A stretch of 18,193 nt of DNA from JBDTVS01 sp040007095. GTDB lineage: Bacteria; Acidobacteriota; Vicinamibacteria; Vicinamibacterales; CAVVIG01. The notes under the pieces were generated by a model that saw nothing but the letters and a program-made list of their open reading frames with translations, made no database searches and was not told the origin of the DNA. Made by a program: the position numbers and the translations under genes. Below, piece by piece: positions 6,179 to 13,092 of this stretch (position 1 is the first letter of the stretch; each line of letters opens with the position of its first letter). The DNA lies in NCBI GenBank assembly GCA_040007095.1, contig JBDTVS010000234.1, positions 1-18,193 on the forward strand. Reading direction: 5' to 3'.

Positions 6179-9100
6179 CTACTTCGCATGGTCAGCCGCG
6201 CCGTCGTCCGGCGCAACGGTGAGTCCCTGGCACTGAGCCATGTAGGGAATCGCCGGCGACACCCACTCGCGCCACTGCGCGCCGCTCATGTTCCACACCA
6301 GCTTCGAGCAGATGATGTCGGCCCACCGCTCGGGGCCGGGCCAGACGAGAATCTTCGCCGGATCGGCGGTCACGAAAAAGCTGCCGTCGGAGGCCACGGC
6401 CACCGCGCGAATCGCCGCGTCGGCCTGATGCCCGAAGAAGCGGGCGCCGATCAGCACGTGTTCCACCCCATCCCACAGCTGCACTTGTCCGTGGTCTCCG
6501 CCGGTCAGAATCAGTCCGCCATCGGCGCTCGTGTCCATCGAAGTCAGCGGCGTGCGATCTCTGAATCCCAATCGAAACTTGAACTGATCTTGCTTCTTCA
6601 AGCTTTCGGATTGGGACTGTTCGAGAGCGGCTTGCTGCCATTCGAGCACGCTGCCATCACGTCCGGCAGAGAGCAGCCAACGTGCACCGCCGCGCGACAG
6701 GGATTTGATGGGGTCCGCATGTCCCTGCAGCGAGTGCTCGGTACCGGGCTTCTCGATGTCCAGAATCCGCACTCGCGGATCGGAGCTGCCCACGGCAAGC
6801 TGCTTTCCGTCGGCGCTGAAACCGACCGCGTACAGCTCGTAATCCTCGCCCGCGTCCTTGGGCTTCCCAAATTCGCGCCCGCGCTCGCCCGTCGCGGCGT
6901 CCCAAAGCCTGATCGTGCCGTCGCGGCTGCCCACCGCCAGCGCCTTGCCGTTCGGCGACACCCCAATCGAACGGACGGACTCCGCGTGATCCCCCATCTC
7001 TGGGCCGAGACTCGCTCGCGACACCGGATCCCATCGCTTGACCACGCCATCGTCGCCACCGGAGATCAATACCGAACGATCTCCGCTCTGAATGTAGACC
7101 AGGCTGCGGATGGCTTTCTCGTGCGCGTGCCAATTCGCGACCGGCAATGGAATGACGGGTTCAACATGCTCTTTCGGCCGATCCCATAGATGAATCGCGC
7201 CCTGCTCGTCACCGGCGGCCATGACCTTGCCGTCGGGACTGATGGCTAGAGCCGTCACGCCGGAATCGAGCCGGAAGTCCGCGAGCGAAAAGCCGCCGGT
7301 CCTGGGATCCCAGATGCGAATCGACCCATCCTGCCCCGTCGACGCCAGATGATTTCCATTGGGAGTGTAGGCTGCCGACAGCACGAGCCCGCCGTGTCCA
7401 GACAACACGCCGTCTGCAACCATATCGAACTCGGGCGGCTCCGACCCCCGCCCTTTCGGCGAGTCGCACGGCGCACCCGGCCTCAGCAACCGAAAGAGCC
7501 GCACATTGCCATCCGCACCGGCGGCAGCGATCATTTCGCCGTCTGGACTCACCGCAAACCCATAAATCCGCGCCGGCTGCAGTGTGCTTTGCTGCGCACG
7601 ACACCCCTGTTGCCTGGCGCCCTTCGCCGTTATCCGCCAGACGATGATGCTTCCGTCGTCGCTGGCCGAGACGAGGACGGACGGATCGACAGGCGAAAAG
7701 CTGACCTGGTTGATTCTGGCGCCATGGCCTACGAGCTCCAGCGGATGAGCGTTCGAACCGGCCAGTTCCGCCATCGTCCAGATTCGGATGGTCACATCGT
7801 CGCCGCCCGACGCCACCAGAAGACCATCAGGACTGATGGCGACCGTGTACACAGCCCCTTCGTGGGGCAGCGTGCGAACTTCCCCCGTCTTGACGTCCAA
7901 CAGGCGAAGCCTGTCGTCGCTTCCACCGGCGATCACGACATCAGTCCCCGGCTTCGTGCTGTAGGCCACGCTGTAGACGGCGCTGGATCTTTCGTCGGGC
8001 GCCCTGGTGGACCACGAGCGCACGACCGAACGCCGAGGCACATCGAAGACACACACCAACCCCTGGCCGGCCGCGCGAACGTCATTGACGGCATAGCCCG
8101 CGGCCAGCCGCGTGCCGTCGCCATTGAACGCAAGGCTCCAAACAGGTTCGGGAGACGATTGACGGCAATCCAGCCGGTCGCCGGTCTCGCGATAGGTTTC
8201 GGCGTCGAGAAGCCGAATCAGCCCATCCTCGCCACCGACCACGAGCGTCCGACCGTCGGGACTGTAGGCCAGCGCCGGCGTCGGCACGAAACCACGGATG
8301 GTCACGGCCTTGCGAAGACGCCCGGAGGCTTCGAGCACGAAATGCAGTGCAGTCAGGCTCGCGGCCCTGGCCTGCGACAGTCCCTGATCGCTCATGCTCA
8401 AACGATACGCGGCAAGCCCACGGTACATGGTCTGCTCGAGCGGCTCCATGCCGACGCCAAGCGCGAGCCGTCCTTCGGCGAGGCGCGCGGTGTCCACACC
8501 AACGGCCGCCCTGAGTTTCAGCTGCACTTCGAGCTGATCTTTCGCGAGCCGTTGACGCCATCCCCACGCAATGACGATCAAACTCACAATCGCCAGCACT
8601 CCGGCGATGTTGCGACTGAGCGAGGCCACCCGCAAGCTGTCCGTGACCGTGTCTCGCTGTTTCTGAAGCTCGGCGCTGCGCTCGCGCTCTTCGTCCCGTT
8701 CGGCCTGGGCCTCCAGGGCGAGACGCTCCTGTTCCTCCTGATGCCGTTTGATTCTCCGCTCGTCTCGGGCCATGCGCACGACCGGGACGAGGCGATCGTG
8801 AATCAACTCGACGCGTGAGGTGTCGGCATGGTGGACGATCCGCAGCAGACGAAGCCGGTCGGTCAGTGCGGCCAGTTGTGCGCCGGTCAGACGCTGCTCG
8901 TCGAGCGCCTCTTTCACAGGATAGTCACCGCGATAGTGGCCGCCCTGAATCAGATAGTCCTCGATGAACAGCGCCACGTCGGGCGGACCGGTCACCTCAC
9001 GATCGTCGAGTGCGTTCCGGTAGAAGCTGTTCAAAATATCCTGGCCGGCCGCCAGGACGAGCGCCCGGTCGATCGGCGATCCTGGCGCGCGCCGCCGATT

Positions 9101-9985
9101 GAGCTGGTAGCAGCACAAACTGAGCAGCACCGGTTCGACGACCATGGAAGACGATTCGACGGCGTCGGCCGTCTCGTCGAGCCTGCCGACGAAATCGACG
9201 ATGACGCTGGCGACGCCCTCGCCGAGAACCGCCTTGCCGGCGCCCTCGACCGCTTCGACAGCGCGGGCGCGCGACAGCGGGTCGAGGCGCAGGTAGTTGC
9301 GCAGGAGCGACGGCACCTTCGCTTCCCACGTTCGCACCTCGGGCAGAAAGTCCTCGCGAAACGACAGCATCACGCGGTAGCGCTGGGACAGCAGGTCGAG
9401 CCTCGACCGCCGGGGTCCGTCCGTGGCGCGCGCGAGGTCGGCCGGAATGCGGTTCTCAATCAGGTCCGCCAGGCCGTCGAAGACCTGCGCAATCAGTTCG
9501 ACCTTGCCGCCGCTGCGTGAAAACAGTTCCTCGAACTGATCGAACACGAGGACCGGCGTCAGCGGGAAGTTGTCCACGCTCCAGGCTTCGAAATCCCTGC
9601 GGTGCAAGAATTCCCACAGGTCTTCCCCGCTCTCGGGCTCCGAGTGCTCCGCCTTCACGCGGCCGAATTCCTCCAGCAGACGCCGCATCACCTGTTGCAG
9701 CGGCGGCTCCTTGACGGACTCGGAGAAATCCAATCGCAGGTGGACTGGCAGATAGTGTGCGGCCCGGAGCAGGGGGAACAGGCCGGCCTGCAGCAGGGAG
9801 GTTTTCCCAAGCCCGGACTTGCCGTACACCACCGACAGAGGCGCGAGTCGCACGAGGCGCAGGAGTTCGGCGGCCTCGTCGCGGCGACCGTAGAAGAACC
9901 CGCTCGACGCCTCGTCGTACGCGGCCAGGCCCGGCCAGGGATTGTCGCCGTTCAACGCCGGAGGATTATCGGCAGGCACGGTCAC
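6179..9985 (-). CDS. nSTAND NTPase with coiled coil, membrane helix and 14 WD40 repeats
   Basis: 1268 residues from GTG 9985. The start is chosen because GTG overlaps the TIR gene's TGA stop (GTGA) and the recognisable domain begins a few residues later (NPWPGLAAYDE, 15-25). Longer in-frame extension would run through the TIR gene. Walker A is YGKSGLGKTS (54-63) and Walker B PVLVFDQFEEL (144-154). A helical region ending LIHDRLVPVVR (394-404) is typical of nSTAND proteins. A charged coiled coil follows (about 405-448), then one hydrophobic helix NIAGVLAIVSLIVIAWGW (459-476). From about 565 to the end I count 14 WD40 units (for example ISPDGLLVASGGDDVTIRIW), enough for two seven-bladed propellers. 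Role by family: an ATP-dependent switch that senses a ligand through the propellers and activates an effector, here presumably the overlapping TIR protein, at the membrane. Confidence 0.92.
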   Translation of the reverse strand: MTVPADNPPALNGDNPWPGLAAYDEASSGFFYGRRDEAAELLRLVRLAPLSVVYGKSGLGKTSLLQAGLFPLLRAAHYLPVHLRLDFSESVKEPPLQQVMRRLLEEFGRVKAEHSEPESGEDLWEFLHRRDFEAWSVDNFPLTPVLVFDQFEELFSRSGGKVELIAQVFDGLADLIENRIPADLARATDGPRRSRLDLLSQRYRVMLSFREDFLPEVRTWEAKVPSLLRNYLRLDPLSRARAVEAVEGAGKAVLGEGVASVIVDFVGRLDETADAVESSSMVVEPVLLSLCCYQLNRRRAPGSPIDRALVLAAGQDILNSFYRNALDDREVTGPPDVALFIEDYLIQGGHYRGDYPVKEALDEQRLTGAQLAALTDRLRLLRIVHHADTSRVELIHDRLVPVVRMARDERRIKRHQEEQERLALEAQAERDEERERSAELQKQRDTVTDSLRVASLSRNIAGVLAIVSLIVIAWGWRQRLAKDQLEVQLKLRAAVGVDTARLAEGRLALGVGMEPLEQTMYRGLAAYRLSMSDQGLSQARAASLTALHFVLEASGRLRKAVTIRGFVPTPALAYSPDGRTLVVGGEDGLIRLLDAETYRETGDRLDCRQSSPEPVWSLAFNGDGTRLAAGYAVNDVRAAGQGLVCVFDVPRRSVVRSWSTRAPDERSSAVYSVAYSTKPGTDVVIAGGSDDRLRLLDVKTGEVRTLPHEGAVYTVAISPDGLLVASGGDDVTIRIWTMAELAGSNAHPLELVGHGARINQVSFSPVDPSVLVSASDDGSIIVWRITAKGARQQGCRAQQSTLQPARIYGFAVSPDGEMIAAAGADGNVRLFRLLRPGAPCDSPKGRGSEPPEFDMVADGVLSGHGGLVLSAAYTPNGNHLASTGQDGSIRIWDPRTGGFSLADFRLDSGVTALAISPDGKVMAAGDEQGAIHLWDRPKEHVEPVIPLPVANWHAHEKAIRSLVYIQSGDRSVLISGGDDGVVKRWDPVSRASLGPEMGDHAESVRSIGVSPNGKALAVGSRDGTIRLWDAATGERGREFGKPKDAGEDYELYAVGFSADGKQLAVGSSDPRVRILDIEKPGTEHSLQGHADPIKSLSRGGARWLLSAGRDGSVLEWQQAALEQSQSESLKKQDQFKFRLGFRDRTPLTSMDTSADGGLILTGGDHGQVQLWDGVEHVLIGARFFGHQADAAIRAVAVASDGSFFVTADPAKILVWPGPERWADIICSKLVWNMSGAQWREWVSPAIPYMAQCQGLTVAPDDGAADHAK

Positions 9986-11361
9986 GATGCCAGGGTCCCG
10001 CGGCGACTCTCGCGCACGAGCTTCTTCAGCTTGGTTTCGAGACGCCCATCCGGTACACCTTCGGGTGCATGGCCGAAGTCCAGCTTCTTGTCGTCGGCCC
10101 ACACCCGCACTGACTCGGCGGTATAGCGCTCGGGCACGTAGTCGGCGTCGACGATCACCGGCAACACGAACTCGCGGTTCATGTCTTCCAGGAGATCGGT
10201 CGCGGCCCGCCACTCGCGGAAGACGAAGCCGGCCTCTCGACTGTTGGCTGCCTGCGAAAGCAGGGGCAGAAAGTAACGGCAGCTCCGAATGCCGTCGAGG
10301 ATGCTGCGGCGGAAGTCTTCGCCCGGCTCGATGGTCTTGCGATCGAACCACACTTCGCTTTCGGCGACTCCCTGCTTGAGCAGCGCCTGATACAGCAATT
10401 CGGCCCGGCGCAGATCCGTCGCCCGCGAGTAACTGATGAAGAACATCGTCCCGGGGGCAGGCGCCGCGTTCACGGTGCGGTCGGCCGGCTGAACGCCCGC
10501 GCCATGTTCGGCCATCCAGCGCTGATGCAGCTCCGCGATGAAGTCAGCGGGCGAGGTCTGCGACAGAATCTCGGTTTGCGTGCTGTAGCTGCGAAGGAAG
10601 CACGTCAGGCTCTCCTGGGGCTGAAGCGGGTCGATCAACCACGCCCGGTTCTCCTTCTCGGACAACCGCTTCTGGTTCGTCGCGCGCAGGAAGAATCGAC
10701 TCAACCATTCGGGAAAATTGCAGCCGATCAGCAGAAGGTTGCGCTGCTGCAGTTCCGCGAGGAACGTCGGGACCTGACTGCCCCTGGCAATCAGGTTGTG
10801 GGCGTATTCCAGGACGTCCTCGTCGTGGATGGCAAACATCGGCGCCGAGCGCGATTTGCCGAAAAGATACAACAGGAACGCTTCGCCTGGGCGTGTCTTC
10901 CAATCCTTGGGGAGATCTCTGCCCTCGCTGGTCGGCAGGTTGGGTGAATGAACGATCTCGGTCAAATCGCAGCGCGCGCGCAAGGAGCGGGCGAGCAGGT
11001 CGTCTGAGGTGAGCGTCACGAAGAGGCGGAAGTCGGCGATCTGCGCCAGCTGACGAATCGGCGTGGGAATCGCGAAGTCGGCCGCGGAGGTGACGGCGCA
11101 AATCGCTTCGTGCACGCAATCGTAGAGATCCTGAGGGTCGACACTGCCCTTCAATCGGGACACCGCGTCGTTGAGCTCGCGGAACGGGGAAAGCGGCTCT
11201 TCGCCGAGGTCTTTTCCGCAGTCGGTCAAGAGTCGGGTGGCAACCCGCGCCTGCAGCGACGCCTGGCCGTCGGCGCCGACCAGGAGGCGCGACCCGACAA
11301 TCGGGACCACATTGTTTTCCTGAATCTTGTCGATCAGCCTCCGCCACGACGCCTCGGTCAT
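9982..11361 (-). CDS. SIR2-like / TIR domain fusion protein, candidate NADase effector
   Basis: 459 residues from ATG 11361; a GTG at 11418 would add 19 residues encoded largely by a 9-bp repeat (AEHAEIAE) and is not preferred, though neither start has a good Shine-Dalgarno. Residues 1-265 resemble SIR2-like domains of bacterial defence proteins: VVPIVGSRLL (18-27), FVTLTSDDLL (114-123), and NLLLIGCNFPEWLSRFFLR (208-226) near the end of the fold. The Asn expected in a TNYDD-type motif is Thr118 here, so this half may be non-catalytic. Residues 306-450 are a TIR domain: MFFISYSR (306-313), VWFDRKTIEPGEDF (337-350), CRYFLPLLS (361-369), and Glu383 in FREW at the catalytic position of NAD-cleaving TIRs. 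The stop overlaps the nSTAND start, implying translational coupling and a joint function. The TIR call is firm; SIR2 homology is probable. Confidence 0.88.
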   Translation of the reverse strand: MTEASWRRLIDKIQENNVVPIVGSRLLVGADGQASLQARVATRLLTDCGKDLGEEPLSPFRELNDAVSRLKGSVDPQDLYDCVHEAICAVTSAADFAIPTPIRQLAQIADFRLFVTLTSDDLLARSLRARCDLTEIVHSPNLPTSEGRDLPKDWKTRPGEAFLLYLFGKSRSAPMFAIHDEDVLEYAHNLIARGSQVPTFLAELQQRNLLLIGCNFPEWLSRFFLRATNQKRLSEKENRAWLIDPLQPQESLTCFLRSYSTQTEILSQTSPADFIAELHQRWMAEHGAGVQPADRTVNAAPAPGTMFFISYSRATDLRRAELLYQALLKQGVAESEVWFDRKTIEPGEDFRRSILDGIRSCRYFLPLLSQAANSREAGFVFREWRAATDLLEDMNREFVLPVIVDADYVPERYTAESVRVWADDKKLDFGHAPEGVPDGRLETKLKKLVRESRRGTLAS

Positions 11362-11399
11362 AACCACAGGATTCTCTGCGATTTCGGCGTGCTCTGCAG
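11362..11399. repeat. 9-bp-period tract (GCAGAG type) at the start of the TIR gene
   Basis: On the minus strand GCAGAG, GCCGAA and GCAGAG occur at exact 9-base spacing (positions 11397, 11388 and 11379), followed by a GTGGTT edge. The same AACCAC/GTGGTT border marks the repeats at 1473-1568 and 17699-17731. It lies between the MmgE/PrpD stop and the TIR ATG and fills half of that gap. It is probably an inserted or expanded non-coding repeat. Confidence 0.45.
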
Positions 11400-11436
11400 C
11401 CAAGAAAATCGCCTTCACCGGAACGTGATTTCCTGG

Positions 11437-12888
11437 TTACGTGACTGTATTCACACTCCCTGTCTTTCGTGGCGAGGCGATCGCGAGTCCGACGAGGACG
11501 CTGGCATCCGGCAGCAGTTCGAGCCGCCGAATCTCGCCGACCAGTCGATCGCGGGCCCCAGCCGACAGGTGCTCGCTCGCGTTGTCGTCGAATTTGTCGC
11601 GGAGCTCGACGTCGGTCATCGGGTTTTCGAACGATCCGCGATTGAATTCCTCGACTTCGACGACCGACCGGCCATCCTTGAGCGTGATCCGCACTTCGCC
11701 TTTGAAGTGGCCTGGGCCTGGGTAGGCGGGATCCACCGTGTAGCGCACGCGGCGCGCCAGCGCGAGGATCTCAGAGTTCATCAAGCTGGCCTCGCGGTAC
11801 GCGGTCTTCCCGAGCTCGCCGAGCGCCAACGCCTCGGCCAGGGTGTATTGCAGGCTCACCCGGCCGTGCGAGTCGGACGCGGGTGCCATCTTCTCGGCCA
11901 CCGGCTCGCACACAATCGGCACGATGAAGGCCGCGACCGGACAGTCGATCCGCTCGACATCGGCCGGGGTGATGCCGTGCGTGGCACGCAATCGCAACAG
12001 GGCGTCGATGTAGGGGTGCAGCACGTGCGCGGCCGGGAACGGCTTGAACGAGGCGCGGCGCGAGTCCCAACGCGTGCCAAGCTCCTGGGTAATCCTTCGA
12101 AAGTCGCGGGCCACCTGTGGATCCTGGAGGTGGGACGAGAACAGACCGAAGCGTCCCTCGAAGACCGCGGCCGGCCCTGTCGTTCCCGCGCGTCCCAGAA
12201 ACGCGGCGGTGATGCCGCTTTGCGCCGCCCACCCGGGATGCAGGAATTTCGGCTGCGTGCCGTCCACCCAGCACTCCAGGATGCCGGCGGCGAAACTGCC
12301 GCAGATGCCAGCCGCACGCGCCAACTGGTCGGCGTCGAGGCCCAGCAGCCTGCCGGCGAGGTAGGTCACGCCGAACGGCGCGAACAGCCCGCTCGGATGA
12401 AATCCGAGACGATGAAACTGTCCAGGCGAGACGCTGCCGACGCGACACGAAATTTCGTTGCCGATGGCAATCGCCGCGATCAAATCGCGGCCGGAAACGG
12501 GGGCGGTTTCGCTGGAGTCGCCGGCTTGCGCGGCGAGGTATTCAGCCAGCGCAAGGGCGGCCGCCACCGAGGGGCTGCTCATGTGAACGATCGATTCGTT
12601 GTGCGTGTCGTCGTATTCCAGGGCCTGGGACCAGGACCCATTCACGAACGCCGCCGTCGTCACGCCGAGGCGATGCCCGGTGCCCAACGCGCGGCACGGG
12701 CCTGGAGGCGACAACGCGACCGACGCCTCCAGAACGGAGCGCCCGAACGCGGTCCCCGCCCCGGCAAGCGACAAACCGATGACGTCGAGTATCCGGTTCT
12801 TGGTCGCCTCGACCACATCGGGCGGCAGGTCGTCGAAGGCCGTCCGGCGTACCCATCGGCCAAGTTCGAGAGAGAGGGAATCGCTCAT
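11437..12888 (-). CDS. MmgE/PrpD family protein
   Basis: 483 residues, normal family length. The all-helical N-terminal half carries DVIGLSLAGAGTAFGR (residues 35-50) and the hallmark GSWSQALEYDDTHNESI (84-100); the smaller alpha/beta domain follows from about residue 270. The family includes 2-methylcitrate dehydratase, cis-aconitate decarboxylase (animal IRG1/ACOD1) and iminodisuccinate epimerase; which reaction applies here cannot be told. No prpB or prpC neighbour is present, which argues against a standard methylcitrate cycle. The start ATG 12888 lies two bases after the TAA of a 25-codon ORF that has the better ribosome binding site, suggesting coupled translation. The stop is 75 bases before the TIR ATG, or 18 before the alternative GTG, on the same strand, so it probably heads the same transcript as the TIR and nSTAND genes. 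Confidence 0.94.
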   Translation of the reverse strand: MSDSLSLELGRWVRRTAFDDLPPDVVEATKNRILDVIGLSLAGAGTAFGRSVLEASVALSPPGPCRALGTGHRLGVTTAAFVNGSWSQALEYDDTHNESIVHMSSPSVAAALALAEYLAAQAGDSSETAPVSGRDLIAAIAIGNEISCRVGSVSPGQFHRLGFHPSGLFAPFGVTYLAGRLLGLDADQLARAAGICGSFAAGILECWVDGTQPKFLHPGWAAQSGITAAFLGRAGTTGPAAVFEGRFGLFSSHLQDPQVARDFRRITQELGTRWDSRRASFKPFPAAHVLHPYIDALLRLRATHGITPADVERIDCPVAAFIVPIVCEPVAEKMAPASDSHGRVSLQYTLAEALALGELGKTAYREASLMNSEILALARRVRYTVDPAYPGPGHFKGEVRITLKDGRSVVEVEEFNRGSFENPMTDVELRDKFDDNASEHLSAGARDRLVGEIRRLELLPDASVLVGLAIASPRKTGSVNTVT

Positions 12889-12890
12889 GC

Positions 12891-12968
12891 TTAGGTGTGG
12901 CTCCTGACTCGCGCGGCGGGAATCACCATGAGCGCGACGAGGAAAGCGGTGATCGATCGACGGAACAT
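12891..12968 (-). CDS. Candidate 25-residue leader peptide upstream of MmgE/PrpD
   Basis: The ATG at 12968-12966 is preceded by GAGGAG (12980-12975) with six bases between, the best ribosome binding site in this intergenic region. The product starts MFRRSITAFLVALMVIPAA and ends RVRSHT. It has two Arg, a hydrophobic run and an AAR-like end, so it resembles a signal peptide or short membrane peptide. TAA is followed by GC and then the ATG of the MmgE/PrpD gene. It could be a coupling leader peptide, a remnant signal sequence of a lost gene, or chance. No family is known to me. Confidence 0.4.
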   Translation of the reverse strand: MFRRSITAFLVALMVIPAARVRSHT

Positions 12969-13030
12969 CGTTAGCTCCTCGTCAGTGCGGCCTTCGCCCG
13001 CAAGCTGGATGGTCGTGGGTCCGTGCGCTC

Positions 13031-13069
13031 CAAGAAAAAGGGGATGAGCCGGACACCGGCCCATCCCCT
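13031..13069 (-). terminator. Intrinsic terminator of the TonB receptor gene
   Basis: On the minus strand a 14-bp stem AGGGGATGGGCCGG / CCGGCTCATCCCCT (one G-T wobble), loop TGT, runs into TTTTCTTG. It starts 24 bases after the receptor's TAA and points leftward only. It separates the receptor from the MmgE/PrpD-TIR-nSTAND set, which therefore needs its own promoter between about 13030 and 12970; I could not pick a convincing one there. Confidence 0.92.
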
Positions 13070-13092
13070 CTTCCGTAGAGCGCCAGCCGCCG

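Noticed and set aside
7349..8818. Long plus-strand open frame opposite the WD40 region
   Set aside because: Antisense frame of a clearly conserved gene in high-GC DNA; composition rich in Arg, His and Gly, no domain.
9986..10351. N-terminal extension of the nSTAND gene up to 10351
   Set aside because: It would read through the TIR-coding end in another frame; its residues are Arg/Pro-rich without family resemblance, whereas the TIR sequence on the same stretch is clearly conserved. GTG 9985 fits the domain start.
11110..12894. 594-residue plus-strand open frame opposite MmgE/PrpD and the TIR start
   Set aside because: It spans two conserved minus-strand genes and has no family features.
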